This document shows positions 32,424 through 40,478 of a stretch of 64,000 bases of DNA, in pieces. The position numbers and the translations under genes were made by a program. Source of the DNA: Cellulophaga sp. BC115SP (GTDB lineage Bacteria > Bacteroidota > Bacteroidia > Cytophagales > Spirosomataceae); the NCBI RefSeq assembly GCF_009905545.1, contig NZ_JAAALB010000008.1, forward strand, positions 157,487 through 221,486, written 5' to 3'. The notes beneath the pieces are model-generated. The model worked only from the letters and a program-made list of their open reading frames with translations, was not told the DNA's origin and searched no databases. The stretch's first letter is position 1, and each line of letters starts with the position of its first letter.

Positions 32424-33149
32424 ATGCAGCAAGATTTTTTTGCCAAGATTGTTGACTATCGCCGTTCGGTTCGAGTATATGATGCTCAAGCTGAAATAGA
32501 CGAGCAGATTATCCAGAAAAGTTTGGAGTTGGCCACGCTTTCGCCCAATAGCAGTAATATGCAACTTTGGGAGTTTGTGTGGGTTAGTAGTCCTGACAAA
32601 AAAGAAGCTATAGCCAAGGCCTGTTTCAATCAGTCTGCCGCTCGAACAGCCCCTCATTTGATTATTTTCTTGACTCGCCAAGACCGTTGGAAAAATATGG
32701 CACAATGGAACTTGGACAATCTCAAAAAGCAATTTCAAGGAAAAGAACTTTCAGGTCGTGATAAACGAGCGATGGATTATTATGGCAAACTGATGCCATT
32801 GTTTTATCGCAATGACTGGTTTGGCTTTATGACTTTGCTTCGCAAGCTTATTGTTCTAGTCAAAGGATTTAATCGTCCCTTTCTGAGAGTCTCATCGCAT
32901 GCCGACCAACGAGTGATGGTACACAAATCATGTGCATTGGCAGCCCAAACTTTTATGTTGAGTATGGCTTCGCACGAATATGATACTTGTCCGATGGAAG
33001 GTTTTGATAGTCGTTTGGTCAAAAAATTGATTGGTGCGCCAGCAGGAGCGGAGGTTTGTATGATTGTGGCTTGTGGCAAAGGAACAGAAGATGGCGTTTA
33101 TGCAGCAAGAACAAGAGTGCCATCTGAGCAAGTGATTCGGAAAATTTGA
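32424..33149 (+). CDS. Nitroreductase family protein
   Basis: FMN-dependent nitroreductase-like protein, 241 residues. The N-terminus shows the FMN-binding signature YRRSVRVYD, then LATLSPNSSNMQLWEFVWV. The middle has an insertion rich in charged residues (NMAQWNLDNLKKQFQGKELSGRD), and the C-terminal half carries AAQTFMLSMASHEYDTCPMEGFD and VCMIVACGKG. Family members reduce nitro-compounds, quinones or flavins with NAD(P)H; the physiological substrate is unknown. It is divergent from the TonB receptor but has its own recognisable promoter. Confidence 0.9.
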   Translation: MQQDFFAKIVDYRRSVRVYDAQAEIDEQIIQKSLELATLSPNSSNMQLWEFVWVSSPDKKEAIAKACFNQSAARTAPHLIIFLTRQDRWKNMAQWNLDNLKKQFQGKELSGRDKRAMDYYGKLMPLFYRNDWFGFMTLLRKLIVLVKGFNRPFLRVSSHADQRVMVHKSCALAAQTFMLSMASHEYDTCPMEGFDSRLVKKLIGAPAGAEVCMIVACGKGTEDGVYAARTRVPSEQVIRKI

Positions 33150-33206
33150 CATTAATACTAAAATCCACAACATTCACTTTACTAAAACTAAAACTTACCT
33201 TTATTT

Positions 33207-34676
33207 ATGAAAAAATGCGTTTTGTTAGTGCTTTCGATGTTATCATTCGCAAGTATGGCACAAAAAAAGAAGGCTGCTATAGCGAATCCTTTGGAAGCTG
33301 AGAAGCAAGCTATGATTGGTAATCTTGACAAACGATTCGATGAATATGCCAAGATTTCAAAACAAATTTGGGATTATGCAGAGCTTGGCTATATGGAAGA
33401 AAAAAGTTCTCTTTTATTGCAAGAGCAATTGAAAAAAGAGGGCTTTCAGGTACAAGCAGGTATTGCAGGGATACCAACGGCCTTTGTAGCAACTTATGGT
33501 GCAGGAAAACCTGTAATAGGTATTTTGGGTGAATATGATGCATTGCCAGGCTTGGCGCAGGAAGCTACCCCAGAAATCAAACCTATTCCTAATCAAAAAG
33601 GAGGACATGGTTGTGGACATAACCTTTTTGGTACCGCGTCGGTGGCGGCGGCTATTGAAGTAAAGAATTGGTTGCAAAAATCAGGTAAGCCAGGAACCAT
33701 CAAAATTTATGGCTGTCCAGCCGAAGAGGGTGGTTCGGGTAAAGTATATATGGTTCGCGAAGGGTATTTCAACGATGTAGACGTGGTATTGCACTGGCAC
33801 CCAAGTTCAGCGAATGCGGCGGATGCAAGTACGTCATTGGCGAATAAAAATGCTAAATTCCGTTTTAAAGGCATCGCATCGCACGCAGCGGCCGCACCCG
33901 AGCGTGGTCGTTCGGCACTTGATGGGGTAGAGTCGATGAACTATATGATTAATATGATGCGTGAGCATATTCCACAAGATACTCGTATCCATTATGTAAT
34001 TACCAAGGGTGGAGAGGCGCCAAATGTAGTGCCAGCTTATGCTGAGGTGTATTATTATGCTCGCCACAAAGACAGAGCAATTTTACAGAGTATCTGGAAA
34101 CGAATTGAAAATGCCGCGCAAGGTGCAGCACTAGGTACAGGTACAAAAGTTGAATGGGAAGTATTGGGAGGTGTATATAATCTTTTACCTAACGTAACTT
34201 TAGCAACGCTTGTTCATCAAAATATGCAAAAAGTAGGTGGAGTTGTGTACAATGAGGAAGAGAAAAAATTTGCAGAGAAAATAGCTGAAACTCTTGGTGA
34301 GCAAAAGCAAGATATTAACAATGCTGCTAAGATAAAGAATTTTAATGATGCTTCAGAGAGTGCAACTTCAGGAGGTTCGACCGATGTAGGCGATGTGAGT
34401 TGGGTAGTACCAACCGTTGGTTTAGGAACTGCAACTTGGGTGCCAGGCTCGTCGGCACATAGCTGGCAATCTACCGCAGCAAGTGGTATGTCTATTGGTC
34501 AAAAAGGGATGATTGTAGCCGCAAAAACGCTAGCAATCACAGCGCTTGACTTGATGAATGACCAAGCGACTATCGATAAAGCTAAAGCTGAGTGGCTCGA
34601 AAAACGAGGAGGAGCGGACTTTAAATATGAAGCCTTGTTGGGCGATAGAAAACCAGCTTTGGATTATAGAAAGTAA
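33207..34676 (+). CDS. M20 family amidohydrolase (AbgB-like), exported
   Basis: Zinc-dependent M20 peptidase/amidohydrolase, 489 residues, with signal peptide 1-18 (MKKCVLLVLSMLSFASMA). Metal-site residues are seen in GGHGCGHN (Cys136, His138), EEGGSGK and LHWHPSS. The dimerisation domain follows (FKGIASHAAAAPERGRSALDGVESMNYMI), and the last ligand region is GSSAHSW. The sequence is closest in layout to p-aminobenzoyl-glutamate hydrolase subunit B, but the substrate may be any N-acyl amino acid. It begins 57 bases after the nitroreductase, so the two are probably co-transcribed, and it is followed by a terminator. Confidence 0.92.
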   Translation: MKKCVLLVLSMLSFASMAQKKKAAIANPLEAEKQAMIGNLDKRFDEYAKISKQIWDYAELGYMEEKSSLLLQEQLKKEGFQVQAGIAGIPTAFVATYGAGKPVIGILGEYDALPGLAQEATPEIKPIPNQKGGHGCGHNLFGTASVAAAIEVKNWLQKSGKPGTIKIYGCPAEEGGSGKVYMVREGYFNDVDVVLHWHPSSANAADASTSLANKNAKFRFKGIASHAAAAPERGRSALDGVESMNYMINMMREHIPQDTRIHYVITKGGEAPNVVPAYAEVYYYARHKDRAILQSIWKRIENAAQGAALGTGTKVEWEVLGGVYNLLPNVTLATLVHQNMQKVGGVVYNEEEKKFAEKIAETLGEQKQDINNAAKIKNFNDASESATSGGSTDVGDVSWVVPTVGLGTATWVPGSSAHSWQSTAASGMSIGQKGMIVAAKTLAITALDLMNDQATIDKAKAEWLEKRGGADFKYEALLGDRKPALDYRK

Positions 34677-34771
34677 ATATAAGTCACCCACAATTGAGCG
34701 ATTATTTTACTGGTAGAGATGCAATGCTTTGCTTCTCAAACTGAGTTATATATAGCATAGTAAAGTTAAGA

Positions 34772-34807
34772 AAGCGGTTGGAAGTTATTTTCGACCGCTT
34801 ATTTTTT
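34772..34807 (+). terminator. Terminator of the nitroreductase-M20 unit
   Basis: Arms AAGCGGT and ACCGCTT with an imperfect inner stem, followed by ATTTTTTG. Confidence 0.8.
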
Positions 34808-35070
34808 GATATTATATTTCAGAATGATACCTGTTATGACGCAAAGTATTGCCTCTTAACAGGTAAATTTCTTCATCAAGAATAATCACTCATTCGCCAA
34901 ATCGTTCAAACACTAAATTAGGTATAACTCATGTTTGCAAGAAAAAATTCATGTTAAGAATGACATTTTATGAAATCATTCGTTACTATTTAGTTGATAC
35001 TGATTTTAAGCAAAACTCCCTAATCTTTAGAAACAGAACGGATATTTTTCATCCAAAATCTATTACCTTT

Positions 35071-35088
35071 ATTATAAGGCCTTATAAT
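35071..35088. promoter_or_regulatory. Perfect 18-bp palindrome upstream of the SnoaL-like gene
   Basis: ATTATAAGGCCTTATAAT is identical to its reverse complement and lies 29 bases before the ATG at 35118. An operator for a dimeric repressor is plausible; no regulator is adjacent. Confidence 0.5.
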
Positions 35089-35117
35089 TTTAAATCTAAT
35101 TTTACTCATTCTTACTT

Positions 35118-35660
35118 ATGAAAATACTAGGATCTCTTTGCATTGCTTTATTACTTTTTGTGAACCTTTCTCAGGCTCAAAATACTCTTAGTCCCGAGGA
35201 CCAAAGTAAAATTAAACAACTAATAGCCGACGAGACTAAAGCTTTTTACGCCAAAGATTACGAAACATGGATGACACTTTATCGTCAAACTCCACAGACA
35301 TACTTTGCCCAATATGAAAAAGGTCAATTGATTGTGAAGGATGGTTGGGATGCCTTGAGCTCTTGGGCAACCACTTGGTTTAATGAAGGTAAAAAAGGAG
35401 CAAAGCCTACTTTCGCAAGAGAAAAAACAAACTTTAGAAAGGTAAACCCTACCTATGTCTGGGTAACTTATAAACAAGTAAAAACTCTGGATGGTAAGAA
35501 AGAAACTTCTCAAGAGTTAAGAATTGTAGAGTTAATCAAAGGTGAATGGAAAATGGTAAATCATACAAGTATGCCAGCCTCAACAAGTACTGTCAAAGAA
35601 GAAACTATAGTTTCAGAAAAAGATAAAAAGTCCTCTGTTAAGTCTGAAAAGAAACAGTAA
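35118..35660 (+). CDS. Secreted SnoaL/DUF4440-like protein
   Basis: A 180-residue exported protein with signal peptide 1-20 (MKILGSLCIALLLFVNLSQA). The mature part looks like a cone-shaped NTF2/SnoaL fold: DETKAFYAKDYETWMTLYRQTPQTYFAQ, WDALSSWATTWFNEG, VNPTYVWVTYKQVKT and LRIVELIKGEWKMVNHTSM. The tail of about 25 residues is Lys/Ser/Glu-rich and probably disordered. NTF2-like proteins bind small ligands or act as enzymes; no function can be assigned. It is monocistronic, flanked by a palindrome and a strong terminator. Confidence 0.75.
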   Translation: MKILGSLCIALLLFVNLSQAQNTLSPEDQSKIKQLIADETKAFYAKDYETWMTLYRQTPQTYFAQYEKGQLIVKDGWDALSSWATTWFNEGKKGAKPTFAREKTNFRKVNPTYVWVTYKQVKTLDGKKETSQELRIVELIKGEWKMVNHTSMPASTSTVKEETIVSEKDKKSSVKSEKKQ

Positions 35661-35732
35661 TTGCTTGCACCTCAAATGAGCATCCATTTTTGCAAGATTG
35701 AATTTTACTTTGTAAAAAGTATTTAAAAAGGA

Positions 35733-35770
35733 ATAAAGGCACAAAGCTGTAAAATGCTTTGTGCCTTTAT
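35733..35770 (+). terminator. Terminator of the SnoaL-like gene
   Basis: Perfect 15-bp arms ATAAAGGCACAAAGC and GCTTTGTGCCTTTAT with an 8-base loop. It ends 40 bases before the permease gene. Confidence 0.9.
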
Positions 35771-35809
35771 ATTTGAATAAATATTTGACATTATTTAAAG
35801 AAAAGCCCT

Positions 35810-37078
35810 ATGTCGCACAAAATAGGATGGAAGACCGCCACTATGTTAGTTATTTCCAATATGGTTGGAACGGGTGTTTTTACCAGTTTGGGATATCAAT
35901 TAGTCGATGTACAAAATGTTTGGAGTATTGTATTGCTGTGGGTGTTAGGAGGTGTTTTAGCATTGATTGGCGCATTTACATTCGCCGAACTAGGGACGCA
36001 CTATAATGAATCTGGTGGCGATTATATTTTTGTCAGTAAAGGTTTTCATCCTTTCTGGGGTTATCTCACCGCTTGGGCTTCTTTGATTGTAGGCTTTTCG
36101 TCTCCTGTAGCTATTGCAGCCCTTGCAATGGAAGCCTATTTGAGCCCGTTTGACATCCCGAATTTGCGTTGGTATATCGTTTTGCTGATTATTTTAATCA
36201 GTTTATTGCACTCATTTTCACTCAAACATAGTAGTGTTTTTCAGAATATTACAACCGTTGTAAAGGTACTTTTCATCGGTTTTTTATTAGGAATAGGTAT
36301 TTGGTATGCACCGATTCCTCAAAATGCTATTAATGTCCAAGTGCCAATTTGGAATGAAATTACCAAGACAGGTTTTGCCGTTTCACTCCTTTATGTGACC
36401 TATGCCTACACAGGCTGGAATGCGGCTGCGTACATCGTAGGAGAAATACGAAATCCTAGTAAAGACTTACCCAAGGCTTTGATTTTTGGCACCTTAGGCG
36501 TGATTATCGTATATGTTCTTTTACAGTTAGTATTTCTGAAGTTTGGTACCTATACTCAATTAAAGGGTCAAGCTGAAGTAGCGATTTTAGCAACTCAGAA
36601 TATTTTAGGTCCAACGGCCAACAAATGGATTAGCGCAGGTATTGGCTTTCAATTGATTGCCACGATGAGTTCTTATATCTGGATAGGTTCTAGAATTGTA
36701 CACTCAATGGGGCAGCATTATACTTTATGGAAGTGGATTCGTCCAACTAATAAACACGATGTACCAATTCGAGCGATATGGTTATTATGTGCAGTGATTT
36801 TGATTTTATTGCTATCTGGAAGTTTACAACAGATATTACTCTATTCGTCTTTTGTATTGCAACTTATGGGAACAATCGCCGTAGCAAGTTTCTTGAAGAT
36901 TCCCCACGAGGGTGACCGCTTCAGAAGTCCCTTGAGCCCTTATATTCAGTATTTGTATGTAGGCTTTAGTATAATCGTTCTGTTATTTATCATTTATGAC
37001 AAACCGCAAGAAAGCTTTATTGGCTTAGGGATTTTGCTAATTGGAGCGATAACGTATTTATGGTCGAAGAGAATGTAA
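35810..37078 (+). CDS. APC-superfamily amino-acid permease
   Basis: Inner-membrane transporter of 422 residues with about twelve hydrophobic segments. The first segment carries the typical unwound-helix glycine pattern (VISNMVGTGVFTSLGYQL), then FAELGTHYNESGGDYIFVSKGF and the family motif YTGWNAAAYIVGEIRNPSKDLPKAL. It fits basic amino-acid/polyamine antiporters or the LAT-like group; substrate and exchange mode are unknown. Translation starts at the ATG at 35810, 40 bases after a strong terminator, so its promoter must overlap that hairpin (a TATATTTG lies at 35768-35775). No operon partner is seen. Confidence 0.92.
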   Translation: MSHKIGWKTATMLVISNMVGTGVFTSLGYQLVDVQNVWSIVLLWVLGGVLALIGAFTFAELGTHYNESGGDYIFVSKGFHPFWGYLTAWASLIVGFSSPVAIAALAMEAYLSPFDIPNLRWYIVLLIILISLLHSFSLKHSSVFQNITTVVKVLFIGFLLGIGIWYAPIPQNAINVQVPIWNEITKTGFAVSLLYVTYAYTGWNAAAYIVGEIRNPSKDLPKALIFGTLGVIIVYVLLQLVFLKFGTYTQLKGQAEVAILATQNILGPTANKWISAGIGFQLIATMSSYIWIGSRIVHSMGQHYTLWKWIRPTNKHDVPIRAIWLLCAVILILLLSGSLQQILLYSSFVLQLMGTIAVASFLKIPHEGDRFRSPLSPYIQYLYVGFSIIVLLFIIYDKPQESFIGLGILLIGAITYLWSKRM

Positions 37079-37164
37079 ATGAGAGTATAAATAGAGTTAA
37101 AGTTGAGCAAATGTTAAAGTGAATAGGGTTGTGTAATAGTAACTATATTTCTATTCGCCACTCC

Positions 37165-37251
37165 TTACTTTTCTTGCCTTGACGCAAGAAAAGTAACAAA
37201 AGAAAGTCAAGAAATCCCGAAACTCGCCTTCGGCTCAAACAGCGGGATTTC
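37165..37251. repeat. Two-hairpin dispersed element, copy 2
   Basis: Hairpin 1 arms are TTACTTTTCTTG (37165-37176) and CAAGAAAAGTAA (37185-37196), and hairpin 2 arms GAAATCCCG (37211-37219) and CGGGATTTC (37243-37251). Relative to copy 1, the stems differ by paired changes and the GC-rich insert is absent. Confidence 0.92.
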
Positions 37252-37350
37252 AAAAAATCCTTAAGAGAACTTCTAACTTATTAGTCATCTAGTGATTACA
37301 ATATTTAATCGTATTTTGTCAAAAAGTTCGAACATTTTAAAAGGCAAAAA

Positions 37351-37878
37351 ATGAAATATAATATTGAAATTTATGAAAAGACTAGTGATAATACAGCACG
37401 CTTCATATTGGGAAGTATGTTAAAGAAACCTCTAATAGTTATTGGGTTAAATCCAAATACTGCTGATGAAAAAACTCCTGACCGTACTATTAATAGAGTA
37501 ATGGGTTTTGCAGAGGGTAATGGATTTGATAGCTTTATTATGCTAAATCTTTATCCACAAAGAGCTACATATCCTAATGATTTACATTCAGAGATGGATG
37601 AAAATTTATTTTCTCGGAATATTGAAGAAATTTCAAAATTATTAAATAGTAGAGAGTCATTTGTGATTTTAGCAAGTTGGAGTGAAAAGATAAAACTACG
37701 CAAATACTTTACTGATTGTATTAAAGCTATTTATATACTATCAAAAGATTATAATATAAGTTGGACTAAAATAGGAGAGTTAACAAAGACAGGGCATCCT
37801 CGTCATCCTCTTTACGCATCCTATGCTTCAGGATTTACAGATTTTAATATTGAAGAGTATATAAAGAAACTTAAATAA
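37351..37878 (+). CDS. DUF1643 domain protein
   Basis: A 175-residue soluble protein matching DUF1643: LIVIGLNPNTADEKTPDRTINRVMGFA, FIMLNLYPQRATYPNDL, FVILASWSEK and the C-terminal GHPRHPLYAS. Function is unknown; the conserved Asp, Arg, Asn and His residues suggest a nucleic-acid- or nucleotide-related enzyme, but that is speculation. It is richer in A+T than its neighbours and sits between a dispersed repeat element and a strong terminator, so it may be a later arrival. The start is the ATG at 37351. Confidence 0.85.
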   Translation: MKYNIEIYEKTSDNTARFILGSMLKKPLIVIGLNPNTADEKTPDRTINRVMGFAEGNGFDSFIMLNLYPQRATYPNDLHSEMDENLFSRNIEEISKLLNSRESFVILASWSEKIKLRKYFTDCIKAIYILSKDYNISWTKIGELTKTGHPRHPLYASYASGFTDFNIEEYIKKLK

Positions 37879-37891
37879 GATAGAATGTAAC

Positions 37892-37929
37892 ACAAAAGAG
37901 AGATGGTCTTACGACCATCTCTCTTTTGT
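37892..37929. terminator. Bidirectional terminator between convergent genes
   Basis: Perfect 17-bp arms ACAAAAGAGAGATGGTC and GACCATCTCTCTTTTGT with loop TTAC; a T-run results on either strand. It serves DUF1643 (+) and the sigma-54 regulator (-). Confidence 0.93.
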
Positions 37930-37961
37930 ATATAAAAATTCCAAAATCAACAATCCTCAAT

Positions 37962-39125
37962 CTAAATGACTGGCATAGCGAAGAGTTTTACGTCATCGAG
38001 GTTGATAACATCGCCGCACATGATCACTAAGCGTTCCACTACGTTGCGAAGCTCGCGTACATTACCTGTCCATGGAAGTGCTTGAAGATACTTCATGGCA
38101 TCATCAGTTACTTCTTTGGTTGGCTGACCGTACTCGTCGGCAATATCTTGTAAAAATTTATCAACCAACAAAGGAACATCTGTAGGACGCTGATTCAAGG
38201 CAGGAACGTGGATAGGAATCACGTTTAGACGATGAAATAAGTCTTCACGGAAACGTCCTTCTGCAATTTCTAACTGTAAGTTTTTGTTAGTAGCGGCAAA
38301 AACACGCACATTGATTTTGATTTCTTTATCGCCACCTACACGTGTAATTTTATTTTCTTGCAAAGCACGAAGTACTTTTGCCTGAGCCGACAAACTCATA
38401 TCTCCAATTTCGTCCAAAAACAAAGTTCCACCATCCGCTTGCTCAAACTTACCGATTCGTTGTTTGATGGCAGAGGTAAAGGCTCCTTTTTCATGGCCAA
38501 AAAGTTCTGATTCAATTAATTCGGAAGGAATCGCCGCACAGTTTACCTCGATTAAAGGCATGTGAGCACGATTACTTCTTTCGTGAAGACGCTTGGCTAC
38601 CATTTCTTTTCCCGAACCATTCGGTCCTGTGATCAACACACGAGCTTCGGTAGGTCCTACACGATCAGAAGTATCAATTACTCGGCGAATAGCATCCGAA
38701 TCTCCAACAATTTCATTGAGTTTATATACTCTCTTTTTGAGCACTTTAGTTTCAGTAATCATTTTACCTCTTTCCAAGGCATTGCGTACTGTCACCAATA
38801 GGCGGTTCAAATCTGGTGGCTTCGAAATAAAATCAAAGGCTCCACGTTTGGTTGCTTCTACGGCTGTTTCCACATTGCCAAAAGCCGAAATCATAATGAA
38901 TTGAGTCCCTTTGCCCATTTCTGTGGCACGTAGCAACAAATCCAAACCTTCGATTTTGGGCATTCGTATGTCACAAAGAACTACATCATAGTCATGGTTT
39001 TTGACCATTTCTAGCCCTTGTTCTCCATCACTTGCTTCCTCTACGCTATATCCTTCATATTCAAGAATATCACGTAAGGCGCCACGGATGGCTTTTTCAT
39101 CGTCGATTATTAATAGTTTTGCCAT
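37962..39125 (-). CDS. Sigma-54-type response regulator (NtrC/AtoC-like) lacking a DNA-binding domain
   Basis: A 387-residue response regulator. The receiver domain (about 1-120) has Asp8-Asp9 and phospho-acceptor Asp52 ([12 protein letters not shown]). The AAA+ domain (about 137-365) has Walker A GPNGSGKE (167-174), the sigma-54 contact loop as GAFTSA (214-219) instead of GAFTGA, Walker B GGTLFLDE and the arginine-finger region [13 protein letters not shown]. The protein ends [17 protein letters not shown], without the Fis-type helix-turn-helix found in most members, which are about 450 residues. The stop is followed directly by a terminator, so no downstream remnant exists. It may activate from solution or through a partner. 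Confidence 0.93.
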   Translation of the reverse strand: MAKLLIIDDEKAIRGALRDILEYEGYSVEEASDGEQGLEMVKNHDYDVVLCDIRMPKIEGLDLLLRATEMGKGTQFIMISAFGNVETAVEATKRGAFDFISKPPDLNRLLVTVRNALERGKMITETKVLKKRVYKLNEIVGDSDAIRRVIDTSDRVGPTEARVLITGPNGSGKEMVAKRLHERSNRAHMPLIEVNCAAIPSELIESELFGHEKGAFTSAIKQRIGKFEQADGGTLFLDEIGDMSLSAQAKVLRALQENKITRVGGDKEIKINVRVFAATNKNLQLEIAEGRFREDLFHRLNVIPIHVPALNQRPTDVPLLVDKFLQDIADEYGQPTKEVTDDAMKYLQALPWTGNVRELRNVVERLVIMCGDVINLDDVKLFAMPVI

Positions 39126-39504
39126 AGGCAGATTTAAAATTTTCTGGCGAACTGGTTCGTTTGGATTAGGGTTGGATATTCAATATTAGTAATTGTCAAA
39201 AATACACAAATTTTGAAGCTTTTAGACTAAAATACCTCGATAATATGAAGTTTTATTAACTTTCTAACAAAAATATACCTACACAGCCGCCATTAATTAT
39301 GGTTTATCAAAGTAAAAATTATATAACTGCTCGTCTTTTTTAGTATGAAGACTATTCTTTCGCCCAGGGCATTCAAAGGGTTTGAATATCTTTGAGTTCA
39401 ATGACTTTTGAAAGTGACTATTTTTCCATAAATCTTCCAGAAAGATACATACTATACGTAGTTTTCAGGTATTTGAACTCAAAAAATTGATTATTGTTAA
39501 GAGT
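39126..39504. other. 379-bp interval between two minus-strand genes
   Basis: No gene or clear hairpin. It should hold the regulator's promoter and the 3' end of the channel gene's... opposite side; nothing further can be read from it. Confidence 0.4.
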
Positions 39505-40320
39505 TTATGGTAGCTCTTTGCCACAATGTGGACAAAAGCGATGTTTTTCTCTCTCTTTTTTATGAATATTGATATGCTCAGCAAATCCTGAAGCTAAAAT
39601 ACCCGTAGGTAATGCAATGATAGCAATTCCTGAAATTGCTATTATCCCGCCGAATACTTTTCCTAAAATCGTTACGGGGTAAATGTCTCCATAACCAATT
39701 GATGTTATGGTAGTTATGCCCCACCATAAAGTTGCAGGAATACTCGAGAAAACTCTAGGCTGTGCTGGACTTTCGAGATAGTACATCACCGAGGAGGCTA
39801 TAAGTAGTAGAAAAATTAAGAAAACTAAACTCAATACCAATTCTTCTCTTTTTTCCTTAATTACACCTTCAATGACTCTCAAGGCATGGACATATCGTGA
39901 AAATTTAAATAACCTAAATACCCTAAATAATCTCAAAATACGAATCAATCCAGTGTCAGAAGTAAAGTGAGATACGTAAAAAGGTAGAATAGCCAGTAAG
40001 TCAATGATACCACCTGTCGAAGTCATATATCGCAAACGCCCCCAAATAGGATGTTTATATTTTTCATTTTCGGTACAAACCCATAATCGTAAGCAGTATT
40101 CAACAGTGAAAAATACAGCTGAAAAATATTCAAAATCAACAAAAACTTCATCAAACTCTCGACGAATGCTTCGGACAGAATGGAGAATAATGGCTAGGGT
40201 ATTAAGTGCAATAATGCTCATTATTAGAATGTTGACCAGCCAGTTGACCCCATTTTTCTTCCCTCTTGCTACCTCTAAGACGTGATATACTTTGTGTTTG
40301 AATGTATGCTGCATAAGCAC
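39505..40320 (-). CDS. Voltage-gated potassium channel-type protein
   Basis: A 271-residue six-transmembrane ion channel. S1 to S3 are within residues about 25-125, and S4 has regularly spaced arginines (GLIRILRLFRVFRLFKFSRYV). S5 and S6 flank the selectivity filter TSIGYGD in ITTITSIGYGDIYPV. The cytosolic tail ends HRFCPHCGKELP, a short zinc-ribbon-like CxxC element of the kind seen in some bacterial Kv-type proteins. It is expected to conduct K+ across the inner membrane; gating is not known. The start at the ATG at 40320 gives a plausible soluble N-terminus. Confidence 0.93.
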   Translation of the reverse strand: MLMQHTFKHKVYHVLEVARGKKNGVNWLVNILIMSIIALNTLAIILHSVRSIRREFDEVFVDFEYFSAVFFTVEYCLRLWVCTENEKYKHPIWGRLRYMTSTGGIIDLLAILPFYVSHFTSDTGLIRILRLFRVFRLFKFSRYVHALRVIEGVIKEKREELVLSLVFLIFLLLIASSVMYYLESPAQPRVFSSIPATLWWGITTITSIGYGDIYPVTILGKVFGGIIAISGIAIIALPTGILASGFAEHINIHKKEREKHRFCPHCGKELP

Positions 40321-40383
40321 TTATCGTTTTCAAGAATATAATGACTGATTAGGAATCTGTTTGAGCAAATTTAGTAATACTAA

Positions 40384-40424
40384 AGCAAAAAATGCCCTGC
40401 CTTTACAAGCAGAGCGTTTTTGCT
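40384..40424 (-). terminator. Terminator after the ABC transporter gene
   Basis: Imperfect stem AGCAAAAAATGCCCTGC with GCAGAGCGTTTTTGCT. On the minus strand a T-run is built into the 3' arm. Confidence 0.7.
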
Positions 40425-40478
40425 GAATATCTTAAAGCTAAATCGTCACTCCAAAATTTTATAAAGGTTAGCTCCAAT

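Larger units (their letters stand above)
34677..35117. other. 441-bp interval with terminator, hairpin repeat and palindrome
   Basis: No gene. It contains a GTAGAGATGCAATGCTTTGC hairpin-type repeat at 34713-34737, the M20 gene terminator, and the perfect 18-bp palindrome ATTATAAGGCCTTATAAT at 35071-35088, 29 bases before the next start. Confidence 0.65.
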
